Shown one piece after another: positions 32,633 to 41,578 of a stretch of DNA of 64,000 bases. The notes beneath the pieces are model-generated. The model did not search any database. It was not told the DNA's origin and was given only the letters and a program-made list of their open reading frames with translations. The stretch's first letter is position 1; each line of letters starts with the position of its first letter. A program made the position numbers and the translations under genes. This DNA is from Denitratimonas tolerans (lineage in GTDB: Bacteria > Pseudomonadota > Gammaproteobacteria > Xanthomonadales > Xanthomonadaceae), in assembly GCF_037203605.1 (NCBI RefSeq), contig NZ_JBBDHC010000005.1, forward strand, positions 127,670 to 191,669. The letters run 5' to 3'.

Positions 32633-35008
32633 ATGAAGCGTCTGCCTCGCTCATCGAAATTGCGGCATGGGCTGCTGCCGATCTTTCTGCTGGCGACGCT
32701 CGCACGGGCGGGCGGCGGCGAGGGGGTTTTCGCGGACGGGTTCGAGGACGCCGGCGCGGCCCGGCCGCCCAACATCCTGTTCATCGTCATTGACGATTTC
32801 GGCCTGGACCAGCTCGACTTCTACGGCCACGGCGGCCTGGTGCCGCCGCGCACGCCGAACCTTGCAGCCATCGCACAGGCCGGCCTGAAGTTCCGCAATG
32901 CCTGGGCCATGCCCACCTGCACACCGACCCGCGCGACCTTCTTCACCGGGCGCTATCCCTCCAGCACCAACATCCTCAACGCGGTGGTGCAGACCGATCT
33001 GGCCAATTCGGAAATCTCGCCCTACGAGATGACCCTGCCCAAGCTGCTGAAAACCGCCGGCTACACCAACGCCATGATCGGCAAGATGCACCTGACCGGC
33101 ACCAATCTGGGCAGTTCGGCCAATCTGCCCTATGGCCTGCAGACGATGTGGAAGCTGGGCTGGGACCACTTCGACGGCTACCTGGATGGCGCGCCTTATC
33201 CGATCGATACCCGCGCCGGCCTCGGCACCTTTGGCGATGATCCTGCCGGCGGACCTTTCCTTTGCGGCTTCGTGCCCAACACCACCATGGATCCGACCCA
33301 CGGTGCCGACACGGGCGCCTGCTATTTCGTGGACAACAGCTGCGAGCAGATCGTGCGCGACAATGTCGCCGGCCCGCGCACGCCGGGCCGCGCCTGCCTG
33401 GATCGCGGCGGCATCTTCGACCCCAACCAGTCCTGCCAGGCGGCCGCGCCGGCACACATCGACTTCACCGAACAGAACGGCTACTACACCGGCAAGTTCG
33501 TCTGGAGCGATGCCGACGGCAACAGCGGCGAAGTGCTGGCGACCGATGCGTCGGCGCGCGGCTATCGCAGCACGCTGGAAACCGACCGTGCCGTCGCCTG
33601 GGCGAACGCGCAGCCGGCGAACAAGCCCTGGATGATGTCGCTGGGGTATTCGGCCATCCACACGCCGCTGCAGGTGCCCCCGCTGGCGCTGATCGCCGCC
33701 GATACGCCGGGGCGCAACGACAACCTGGTCTGCTCGCCGGCCTCGGACGTGGAAGGCGCGCCCGGCCAGATCATCGGCATGATCGATGATCGCCTGATCA
33801 CCAACCTGATGGTCGAAGCGATGGACCGGGAGATTGGCCGCCTGCTGGTGGAAATCGGGCTCGCCGCATGGAACCCGGATGGCACGCTGCACTACGATCC
33901 GGCCGGCACCAATACCCTGCTGGTGGTCATGGGCGACAACGGCACCTACGTCAACAGCGTGAAGTTCACCTCGCCCGGGCGTTTCGATCCGGCGCGCGCC
34001 AAGGCTTCCCCCTACCAGACCGGCGTCGGCGTGCCGCTGCTGGTGGCCGGCCCGATGGTCGCCTCCCCCGGCCGCGACGTAACCCACCAGGTCAGTTCGC
34101 CCGACCTCTACCGCCTGTTCGCGGATATCGTCGGTGCGGACATCGGCGCGCACGTTTCCCCGGACCGCCCGCTGGACGCCCAGCCGATGCTGGCCTACCT
34201 GACCGATCCCGGCCAGGGCGCATTGCGCACGATCAACTTCACCGAGATGGGTGCCAACTTCCCCAACCCGGCCGCCGGCGTCGTGGCCCAGCCCTGTGTG
34301 GTGGAGGCTGCCGACACCTGCTTCGTGATCTTCCCGAACAAGGCCCTGTGCGACGATCAGGGCGGGGTCTGGTATGGCGCGGGGTCCGTGTTCAGCGGCG
34401 TACCTGCCGCCGGATTCGACCACTGCGGCCAGGTCATGTCCTATCGCCGTGCGCTGGATCCGGCGGACGTCACCCGGGTGCTGCCCGATGCGTCCAAGGC
34501 GGCCAGCGACGGCACCTACAAACTGGTCCGCCAGAACCGCAAAACCTATACCCTGGACCTTGCCAATCCCGTCAACTCCACCTACACCGGCGTCAATACG
34601 AATGTCGACGAGCTCTACCGGATCGACATGCTGGCCTTGCCCGATCCGGTGCTCGACAAGGAGGGGACCGAGCTTGCCATCGGCGAGCCCCCGCTGGACG
34701 TATCCGCCCTCAGCCCCGAGGCGCAGACGGCCTATGGCGTGCTCTCCGCCGAACTGGACCGGCGCGATGCGGTGGCCGCCTACAACTACAGCTACGACGC
34801 CATCCAGTGCCCCGGCGATGGCAACCGCGATTTCAGGGTGGACAACGACGACCTGCTCAACTGGATCGAGCTGAACGGACTGAACCAGCTCAACGGTGCG
34901 GGCCAGTCGACCTGGTACGACTTCAACCACGACGGCAAGACCGACGAGCTTGACCTGAACATCATCGTTGCCAACCTCGGTGCCACCTGCGTGCCGCCGC
35001 AGCCCTGA
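32633..35008 (+). CDS. Secreted formylglycine sulfatase with dockerin-like C-terminus (1)
   Basis: Exported arylsulfatase-family hydrolase, 791 aa. The ATG at 32633 follows GGGGGA. A signal peptide (LLPIFLLATLARAGG) is followed directly by VFADGFED and then the sulfatase core PPNILFIVIDDFGLDQLDFYG. The formylglycine motif CTPTR lies in PTCTPTRATFFTGRYPS, with the metal-ligand GDNGTY later. The last about 60 residues carry two calcium-loop repeats (DGNRDFRVDNDDLLNWIELN and DFNHDGKTDELDLNIIVANL), the dockerin type. It is first of a three-gene set with a paralogue and a formylglycine-generating enzyme. The sulfated substrate is unknown. Confidence 0.9.
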   Translation: MKRLPRSSKLRHGLLPIFLLATLARAGGGEGVFADGFEDAGAARPPNILFIVIDDFGLDQLDFYGHGGLVPPRTPNLAAIAQAGLKFRNAWAMPTCTPTRATFFTGRYPSSTNILNAVVQTDLANSEISPYEMTLPKLLKTAGYTNAMIGKMHLTGTNLGSSANLPYGLQTMWKLGWDHFDGYLDGAPYPIDTRAGLGTFGDDPAGGPFLCGFVPNTTMDPTHGADTGACYFVDNSCEQIVRDNVAGPRTPGRACLDRGGIFDPNQSCQAAAPAHIDFTEQNGYYTGKFVWSDADGNSGEVLATDASARGYRSTLETDRAVAWANAQPANKPWMMSLGYSAIHTPLQVPPLALIAADTPGRNDNLVCSPASDVEGAPGQIIGMIDDRLITNLMVEAMDREIGRLLVEIGLAAWNPDGTLHYDPAGTNTLLVVMGDNGTYVNSVKFTSPGRFDPARAKASPYQTGVGVPLLVAGPMVASPGRDVTHQVSSPDLYRLFADIVGADIGAHVSPDRPLDAQPMLAYLTDPGQGALRTINFTEMGANFPNPAAGVVAQPCVVEAADTCFVIFPNKALCDDQGGVWYGAGSVFSGVPAAGFDHCGQVMSYRRALDPADVTRVLPDASKAASDGTYKLVRQNRKTYTLDLANPVNSTYTGVNTNVDELYRIDMLALPDPVLDKEGTELAIGEPPLDVSALSPEAQTAYGVLSAELDRRDAVAAYNYSYDAIQCPGDGNRDFRVDNDDLLNWIELNGLNQLNGAGQSTWYDFNHDGKTDELDLNIIVANLGATCVPPQP

Positions 35009-35027
35009 GACAGGAGTCAGCCGTACC

Positions 35028-37265
35028 ATGCACATTTTCTTGCCCAGGCGCGTTGTCCTGACGCTCGTCATCTCCATGCTGCCGCTGGGCGCATCGATGG
35101 CGCAGGATGGAATCTTCGGCGATGGCTTCGAGAGCCCGCCGCCCAACATCCTGTTCGTGGTCATGGACGATGTCGGCATCGACCAGATGGCGGCCTTCGG
35201 CTATGGCGGAGGAAGTGCGCCGCCGATGCCCAACATCGGGGCCGTTGCCGAGGCCGGGGTGAAGTTCCGCAACACCTGGTCGATGCCCGAGTGTTCGCCC
35301 GGCCGCGCGGCGTTCTTCACCGGGCGCTTCCCGCTGCGCACCAACATGTATCAGGCGCTGGGACCGAACGACCTGGCCAATTCCCAGCTCTCCCCGCACG
35401 ATCTGACCGTGCCCAAGCTGCTGAAGAAAGCGGGCTACGAGAGCGCCATGTTCGGCAAATTCCACTTGGCCGGACCGGAGCACAACGAAGCCGGCAACGC
35501 CACCCCGGCGGCGCTGGGCTGGGACCATTTCCACGGCTGGGTCGGCGGTCTGCCCGGCTCGATCGACACCAGCGCCGGCGGTGCCTACGGTGCCGGCCAG
35601 TGGAGCTGCGGCTTCTATCCGCATCACCTGGCGGGTAGCTGCCACTACAGCGACGGTTCCTGCGTATCCATGGCGCGTCCGCCGGTGATCGGCAATGACA
35701 GCAGCGGCCTTGCCTGCATGGCCGAGGGCGGCATCTTCGTGCGCGAGCAGGCCAGCTGCAGTGATCCATTGCCGCCCGGCGTGACGCTGGAATTCAACCG
35801 GGAAAACGCCTTCTACGTTTCACCGCTGGTGATCGTGGAGAACGGCGTGGTCGAAGAAGTGCCGCTGTCCGACTCGCGTGCACGCGGCTACCGCACCACG
35901 ATCGAAACCGACGCCGCGATCGACTGGATCAACTCGCGTCCGGGCAACGCGCCGTGGATGGCCACGGTCAGCTATTCGGCCGCGCACACGCCCTGGCAGC
36001 CCGCGCCGATGCAGCTGGCGCCGCAAAGCAGCACGCTGATCGCGCAACTGCTGCCGGACATGCCGGGCTTTTCCGGCAACGTCATGGACTGCACCAGCAC
36101 CGTGCACGGGCGCATCATCCAGAACCAGATGACCGAGGCCATGGATACCGAGTTCGGCCGCCTGCTGGTGGAGACGGGCCTGGCCACGCGCGACGCTCAG
36201 GGGGATCTGGTGTATGACCCGCAGGCCGCCAACACGGTGATCGTGATCGTCGGCGACAACGGTTCACTGGGCTTTGCGGTCAAGCTGCCTTTCAGCCTGT
36301 CGCTGGCAAAGGGAACCTCGTACCAGACCGGCGTGTGGGTGCCGCTCATCGTGGCCGGGGCGCCGGTGACGCAGCCGGGCAGGGAGGTCGAGCACATGGT
36401 CAACACCGTGGATCTGTTCCAGTTCTTCGGCGAGCTGGCGGGCCTGGACGCGCAGCAGGAATCGCCGCGCACGATCGATTCGGTGCCGCTGCTCCCCTAC
36501 CTGCAAAATCCCGCGCAGGAGAGCCTGCGCAGCATCAACTTCACCCAGGCGGGCATCAACATCCAGGCCAACGATGGCCGCAATGGTCCCTGCATCCTGA
36601 ACCGGACCAGCCAGGCTGGCGGCAGCTGCACCCAGATCCCGACCTCGAAAAGCGTGTGCGAGGACAACCTCGGCGTCTGGTGGGGCGCGGGCTACACCGA
36701 CCCCATGGTGGTGGACAACGGCGGCGCGGGCTACGCGCGCTGCTGGCAGGTGAACCAGGCCATCCTCGCCGCCGATCCGGGCGGCCTGCCGGTCGAGGTG
36801 CTGGCGGAAAGCTCGGTCGCCATCCGCGATGCCGACTACAAGCTGGTGCGCAACACCGCAGTCAACTACGACAGCGCCACGAATGACGCCCGCGAGGACA
36901 CCAGCATCGAGTTCTATCGGGTCGATCAGGCCGTGCCCGTGCCCATGCTGGAAGACCCGGCCAGCAACAACCTGCTCGACGGCGCACTGACTCCCGCGCA
37001 GCAGGCCGCCTATGACCATCTGGCGGCCAGGCTGGACGATCTGCTGGCCTCTCAGCCCGACTGTCCGGGCGATGGCAACCAGGACGGCGTGGTCGACGCG
37101 GCCGACTTCGCCGAGTGGCAGCGCATCGCCAACCAATGGGGCCTGTCCAGCGTTTACGATTTCATCGTCGGTGGCGTATTCGACGGCGTGACCGACGCCA
37201 CCGACGGCGCCATCGTGCTGTCCAATCTTGGAACCACCTGTGCGCCAAGCCATGCCGTTCATTGA
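35028..37265 (+). CDS. Secreted formylglycine sulfatase with dockerin-like C-terminus (2)
   Basis: Paralogue of the preceding sulfatase, 745 aa, 19 bp downstream, with CAGGAG about 11 nt before the ATG. The signal peptide ends SMAQ. IFGDGFES follows, then PPNILFVVMDDVGIDQMAAF. The formylglycine motif CSPGR is in PECSPGRAAFFTGRFPL. The C-terminus repeats the dockerin-like pattern (DGNQDGVVDAADFAEWQRIA, then FDGVTDATDGAIVLSNLG), although the second loop is less canonical. The gene end overlaps the formylglycine-generating-enzyme gene by 14 bp. The two enzymes probably act on different bonds of one sulfated polymer; that is inference. Confidence 0.9.
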   Translation: MHIFLPRRVVLTLVISMLPLGASMAQDGIFGDGFESPPPNILFVVMDDVGIDQMAAFGYGGGSAPPMPNIGAVAEAGVKFRNTWSMPECSPGRAAFFTGRFPLRTNMYQALGPNDLANSQLSPHDLTVPKLLKKAGYESAMFGKFHLAGPEHNEAGNATPAALGWDHFHGWVGGLPGSIDTSAGGAYGAGQWSCGFYPHHLAGSCHYSDGSCVSMARPPVIGNDSSGLACMAEGGIFVREQASCSDPLPPGVTLEFNRENAFYVSPLVIVENGVVEEVPLSDSRARGYRTTIETDAAIDWINSRPGNAPWMATVSYSAAHTPWQPAPMQLAPQSSTLIAQLLPDMPGFSGNVMDCTSTVHGRIIQNQMTEAMDTEFGRLLVETGLATRDAQGDLVYDPQAANTVIVIVGDNGSLGFAVKLPFSLSLAKGTSYQTGVWVPLIVAGAPVTQPGREVEHMVNTVDLFQFFGELAGLDAQQESPRTIDSVPLLPYLQNPAQESLRSINFTQAGINIQANDGRNGPCILNRTSQAGGSCTQIPTSKSVCEDNLGVWWGAGYTDPMVVDNGGAGYARCWQVNQAILAADPGGLPVEVLAESSVAIRDADYKLVRNTAVNYDSATNDAREDTSIEFYRVDQAVPVPMLEDPASNNLLDGALTPAQQAAYDHLAARLDDLLASQPDCPGDGNQDGVVDAADFAEWQRIANQWGLSSVYDFIVGGVFDGVTDATDGAIVLSNLGTTCAPSHAVH

Positions 37266-38364
37266 GCAGACATCGCGTCGCAAGCTGCTGCTCGGCGGCG
37301 TGGCGCTGGGTGCCGCCGCCGTCGCCGGCGCACTGGGCGGGCGTTTCCTGGCGCGCTCGCAGGCACCGCGAGTCATCCTCGGCGACGGCGCGAGCGGCCC
37401 GCTGGGCATGGCCTGGATTCCCGGCGGCACCTTCCTGATGGGCAGCGAACACAGGCTGGCGCAGGAAAACGAACGACCCGCACATCCGGTGCGCGTGGAC
37501 GGTTTCTGGATGGACACGACCCACGTCACCAACGATCAGTTCGCCCGATTCGTGCGCGAGACCGGCTATGTCACCACCGCCGAGCGCAAGCCCGACTGGG
37601 AAACCATCCGCGTGCAGCTGCCGCCGGGCGTGCCCAGGCCGCCGGACGAGGTGCTGGTGCCCGGTGCCATGGTGTTCACCGGCACCAGCGCGCCGGTGCG
37701 GCTGGACGACTATTCACGCTGGTGGAGCTATGTGCCCGGCGCACAATGGCGTCATCCGCAAGGCCCGGGCAGCACGATCCAGGGCAAGGGTGAACATCCG
37801 GTGGTGCAGGTCAGCCACGAGGACGCGCTGGCCTACGCCCGCTGGGTCGGCAAGCGGCTGCCGACCGAGGCCGAATGGGAGTTTGCCGCGCGCGGCGGTC
37901 TGGAGCAGGCCACCTACGCCTGGGGCGACGAGCCGATGGGGGCCGGCGGCGCGCTGCTGGCCAACTACTGGGATGTGAAGCAGCGTCCATTCCCCGTGGT
38001 AAAGCCCGGGGCGGGCGGTGCGGAAGGCACCCTGCCGGCCGGAACCTTCCCGGCCAACGGATACGGCCTCTACGACATGACCGGCAACGCCTGGCAGTGG
38101 GTGGCCGACTGGTACCGCGCCGACTATTTCGCGGGCCAGGCGCAGCGCGCGAGCGATCCCATCGACAACCCGCAGGGGCCGGACGACTGCTACGACCCGG
38201 CCGATCCGGGCGTCCCCGTCGATGCGCCGAAAAAGGTCATCCGCGGTGGTTCTTTCCTGTGCAACGAGGACTATTGCCTGTCCTATCGCCCCAGCGCGCG
38301 TCGCGGCTGCGATCCGCACAGCCCCATGTCGCACTTGGGCTTTCGGCTGATCAGCGCGGCGTGA
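37252..38364 (+). CDS. Formylglycine-generating enzyme (SUMF1 family), exported
   Basis: Oxidase that turns the sulfatase motif Cys into formylglycine, 370 aa from ATG 37252. The N-terminus has a twin-arginine-like segment (TSRRKLLLGGVALGAAAVAG), pointing to Tat export or a membrane anchor. The FGE domain (about 55-368) starts MAWIPGGTFLMGSEH. The catalytic Cys pair CNEDYC (C-x4-C) lies in GGSFLCNEDYCLSYRPSARR, as in aerobic human-type FGE. Co-location with both sulfatases makes them the expected substrates. Confidence 0.92.
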   Translation: MPFIEQTSRRKLLLGGVALGAAAVAGALGGRFLARSQAPRVILGDGASGPLGMAWIPGGTFLMGSEHRLAQENERPAHPVRVDGFWMDTTHVTNDQFARFVRETGYVTTAERKPDWETIRVQLPPGVPRPPDEVLVPGAMVFTGTSAPVRLDDYSRWWSYVPGAQWRHPQGPGSTIQGKGEHPVVQVSHEDALAYARWVGKRLPTEAEWEFAARGGLEQATYAWGDEPMGAGGALLANYWDVKQRPFPVVKPGAGGAEGTLPAGTFPANGYGLYDMTGNAWQWVADWYRADYFAGQAQRASDPIDNPQGPDDCYDPADPGVPVDAPKKVIRGGSFLCNEDYCLSYRPSARRGCDPHSPMSHLGFRLISAA

Positions 38365-38510
38365 GGGTGCAGCCGTTTCCTGCCCCGGTCGCGGCAACAC
38401 CTGCGGCAGTGCTCTGACCCGAGGCCGACCGCCGGCATCCCCTTGCGCCGCGGGGCCGTTGCCTGACCGCACGGTTCATCGGGCGTGCCACGGCGGCACC
38501 CGCAAACCGC

Positions 38511-38516
38511 TACAAT
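38511..38516 (+). promoter_or_regulatory. Candidate -10 box upstream of the aldehyde dehydrogenase gene
   Basis: TACAAT 32 nt before the start codon in a 184-bp gap. No good -35 hexamer is seen 17 nt upstream, so this is a weak call. Confidence 0.3.
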
Positions 38517-38548
38517 GGCGGGCTGAATTCTTCCGCATTGGAGCGACC

Positions 38549-40078
38549 ATGTCTCACGCCATCCTGAAGGCCCTGGGCCTGTCCGACGTCAATTCCGGTA
38601 CCTATCTGGGTCGCGGGGAATGGTCCAGTGCCAGCGCCGGCAGGATCACGCCGAAAAACCCCACCACGAACGAAGTGATCGCGACGGTGGAGGCCACCAC
38701 GGCGGCCGATTACGAAACCGTCATCGCGCGCGCCCAGGAGGTTTTCAAGATCTGGCGCACCACCCCCGCGCCGCGCCGCGGCGAGGCCATCCGCCTGTGC
38801 GGCGAGGCGCTGCGCCGCAACAAGGACGCGCTGGGCTCGCTGGTGGCGCTGGAAATGGGCAAGTCCAAGCCCGAAGGCGATGGCGAAGTGCAGGAGATGA
38901 TCGACATCGCCGATTTCGCCGTCGGCCAGAGCCGCATGATGTACGGCTATACCATGCACTCCGAGCGCCCCGGCCACCGCATGTACGACCAGTACCACCC
39001 GCTCGGCCTGGTCGGCATCATCAGCGCCTTCAACTTCCCCGTGGCGGTGTGGAGCTGGAACAGCTTCCTGGCCGCGGTGTGCGGCGACATCTGCATCTGG
39101 AAGCCATCCAACAAGGTGCCGCTGAGTGCGATCGCGGCCATGAAGGTCTGCAACGAGGCGCTGCGCGAGGGCGGCTTCCCGGACCTCTTCTTCCTGATCA
39201 ACGATGTCGACCATTCGCTCGCCGAAACGCTGGTGGACGATCGCCGCGTGGGTCTCATTTCCTTCACCGGCTCGACCCGCGTGGGCCGCCGCGTGAACGA
39301 GCGCGTGGCGCACCGCATGGGCCGCTGCCTGCTGGAGCTGGGCGGCAACAACGCGATCATCCTCGATGAAACCGCCGACCTGAAGCTGGCCGTTCCCGGC
39401 ATCGTGTTCGGCGCGGTCGGCACCGCCGGCCAGCGTTGCACCACCACCCGCCGCCTGATCGTGCACGAATCCATCTACGACAACGTGCTGGCTACCCTGG
39501 TCAAGGCCTACAGGCAGGTCGAGACCAAGATCGGCGATCCCACCGATCCGGCCAACCTGATGGGCCCGCTCAACAGCCCCGAGGCGGTCGACGAATTCCT
39601 TGCCGCCATCGAAAAGGCCAAGGCCAGCGGCGGCACCGTGGAGACCGGCGGCACGCGCATCGATCGCCCCGGCAACTTCGTGCTGCCGGCGATCGTGACG
39701 GGCCTGAAGAACGCCGACGAGATCGTCCAGCACGAAACCTTCGCACCGATCCTCTACGTGATGAAGTTCAAGACCCTGGACGAGGCCATCGACATGCAGA
39801 ACGGCGTGCCGCAGGGCCTGTCGTCGTCGATCTTCACCACCAACCTCAAGAGCGCCGAGCGGTTCCTCTCGGCGGCCGGCAGCGACTGCGGCATCGCCAA
39901 CGTCAACATCGGCACCTCGGGCGCGGAAATCGGCGGTGCCTTCGGCGGCGAGAAGGACACCGGCGGCGGGCGCGAGTCCGGTTCGGACGCATGGAAGGTG
40001 TACATGCGCCGCCAGACCAATACCATCAACTACTCCGATTCGCTGCCGCTGGCGCAGGGCATCAAGTTCGACCTGTGA
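38549..40078 (+). CDS. amaB: L-aminoadipate-semialdehyde dehydrogenase-type aldehyde dehydrogenase (ALDH7)
   Basis: NAD-dependent aldehyde dehydrogenase of the antiquitin/ALDH7 family, 509 aa, with TTGGAG just before ATG 38549. In lysine degradation this family oxidises alpha-aminoadipate semialdehyde. Key segments are GLVGIISAFNFPVAVWSWN, SFTGSTRVGRRVNERVA, the general-base ELGGNN, and the catalytic Cys in GTAGQRCTTTRRLIVHES. The C-terminal GGAFGGEKDTGGGRESGSDA is typical of ALDH7. No other lysine-degradation genes are next to it. Confidence 0.9.
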   Translation: MSHAILKALGLSDVNSGTYLGRGEWSSASAGRITPKNPTTNEVIATVEATTAADYETVIARAQEVFKIWRTTPAPRRGEAIRLCGEALRRNKDALGSLVALEMGKSKPEGDGEVQEMIDIADFAVGQSRMMYGYTMHSERPGHRMYDQYHPLGLVGIISAFNFPVAVWSWNSFLAAVCGDICIWKPSNKVPLSAIAAMKVCNEALREGGFPDLFFLINDVDHSLAETLVDDRRVGLISFTGSTRVGRRVNERVAHRMGRCLLELGGNNAIILDETADLKLAVPGIVFGAVGTAGQRCTTTRRLIVHESIYDNVLATLVKAYRQVETKIGDPTDPANLMGPLNSPEAVDEFLAAIEKAKASGGTVETGGTRIDRPGNFVLPAIVTGLKNADEIVQHETFAPILYVMKFKTLDEAIDMQNGVPQGLSSSIFTTNLKSAERFLSAAGSDCGIANVNIGTSGAEIGGAFGGEKDTGGGRESGSDAWKVYMRRQTNTINYSDSLPLAQGIKFDL

Positions 40079-40144
40079 TCCACGCCCGGCGCGCGCCATG
40101 GGGCCTGCGCCGGGCTGCTTCATCCACCCTGGAGGCCGATCCGC

Positions 40145-40438
40145 ATGAACACACCGACATCTTCCGCCCGGACCACCAGCACCCTGGCTGTGGTAAGCCT
40201 GATTTCGGGCATCGTGTCCTGGCTGGCACTTCCCATGGTGGGCGCCATCGTGGCGATCATCACCGGGCACATGGGCCGCAGCGAGATCAGGCGCAGCGGC
40301 GGTACGGTGGATGGCGACGGGCTGGCCATCGCCGGGCTCGTCCTGGGCTACCTGCAGCTGACGCTGGTGGTCCTTGGGGTCATCGCGCTCTTCGTGTTCT
40401 TTGGCGGGCTGGCGTTCCTGTCAACCCTGGCCCAGTGA
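40145..40438 (+). CDS. DUF4190-type small membrane protein
   Basis: 97-aa protein with two membrane helices (about 12-40 and 60-92). The DUF4190 pattern VSLISGIVSWLALPMVGAIV, then GHMGRSEIRRSGG and GLAIAGLVLGYLQL, is clear. No biochemical role is known for the family. The ATG follows GGAGG at about 40130. It stands alone between the aldehyde dehydrogenase gene and pyrD. Confidence 0.75.
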   Translation: MNTPTSSARTTSTLAVVSLISGIVSWLALPMVGAIVAIITGHMGRSEIRRSGGTVDGDGLAIAGLVLGYLQLTLVVLGVIALFVFFGGLAFLSTLAQ

Positions 40439-40540
40439 TCTGAAGAGGCTGGAGCGCTGGCGCTGCCGGCGTCGATTCCGCTAACGTTCCGACGTGATTC
40501 GCGGCACGAATCACATTTTGCGCGCCGAGGCCCGAGGCCG

Positions 40541-41578
40541 ATGTACCCATTGCTGCGACCTCTGCTGTTTTGCGGTGATCCCGAGACCGTGCACGAGCGC
40601 AGCCTGGCCTGGGCCGATGCCGCGCACCGGCTGGGCCTGGCCGGACTGGCGGCGCGTCGCCCCAAGCCGCTGCCGACCCGGGCCTTCGGGCTGACCTTCG
40701 AGAACCCCGTCGGGCTCGCCGCGGGCATGGACAAGAACGGCGCGCACGTCGACGCGCTCTCGCATCTGGGCTTCGGCTTCATCGAAGTCGGCACCGTCAC
40801 CCCGCGCCCGCAGCCCGGGAATCCGCGGCCGCGGCTGTTCCGCCTGCCGGAAAAGCAGGCCATCATCAACCGCATGGGCTTCAACAACGAGGGCGTCGAT
40901 GCGCTGGTGAAGAACCTCGAGCGCACCCGCTGGAAGGGCGTGATCGGCGTCAACATCGGCAAGAACAAGGACACGCCAAACGACCATGCGCTGCGCGACT
41001 ACCTGCACTGCCTGGAGCGGGTGTGGGACGCTGCCGGCTACATCGTGGTCAACATTTCCTCACCCAACACCGCCGGGCTGCGCGAACTGCAGCACGGCGA
41101 TCCGCTGCGCGCGCTGCTGGCCGGGCTGCGCGAGGCGCAGGAGCGCCTGGCCGCGCAGCGCGGCGCGCGCCGCCCCGTGCTGGTCAAGATCGCGCCGGAC
41201 CTGGACGAGGCCGCGCTGCATGCGGTGGCTTCGGCGCTGGGTGCGGCCGGTGTGGATGGCGTCGTTGCCACCAACACCACGATCGATCGCAGCGAAGTGG
41301 CGGGCCTGCGCCACGCCGGGGAAGCCGGCGGGTTGTCCGGGGCACCGCTGTACGGGCTGGCGACCGAGGCGCTGCGCCGGCTGCGTGCGCATCTTGATTC
41401 CAGTATCCCGATCATCGGCGTGGGCGGCATCCTGAGCGGTGCCGATGCGGTCGGCAAACTCGCGGCCGGCGCGCTCCTGGTGCAGTGCTACAGTGGCCTG
41501 GTCTATCGCGGGCCGGCTCTGGTGCGCGAGTGCGTCGAGGCGATCCGGCGGCGGCGCGAACAGGGCGTGCGACGCTGA
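40541..41578 (+). CDS. pyrD: Dihydroorotate dehydrogenase (quinone), class 2
   Basis: FMN enzyme of pyrimidine biosynthesis on the inner face of the cytoplasmic membrane, 345 aa. It has the class 2 N-terminal helical extension (MYPLLRPLLFCGDPETVHER). FMN and substrate segments are NPVGLAAGMDKNG, NRMGFNNEGVD, NISSPNTAGLRELQ (with the catalytic Ser region) and GVGGILSGADAVGKLAAGA. The stop overlaps the murB start by one base (TGATG). Confidence 0.96.
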   Translation: MYPLLRPLLFCGDPETVHERSLAWADAAHRLGLAGLAARRPKPLPTRAFGLTFENPVGLAAGMDKNGAHVDALSHLGFGFIEVGTVTPRPQPGNPRPRLFRLPEKQAIINRMGFNNEGVDALVKNLERTRWKGVIGVNIGKNKDTPNDHALRDYLHCLERVWDAAGYIVVNISSPNTAGLRELQHGDPLRALLAGLREAQERLAAQRGARRPVLVKIAPDLDEAALHAVASALGAAGVDGVVATNTTIDRSEVAGLRHAGEAGGLSGAPLYGLATEALRRLRAHLDSSIPIIGVGGILSGADAVGKLAAGALLVQCYSGLVYRGPALVRECVEAIRRRREQGVRR

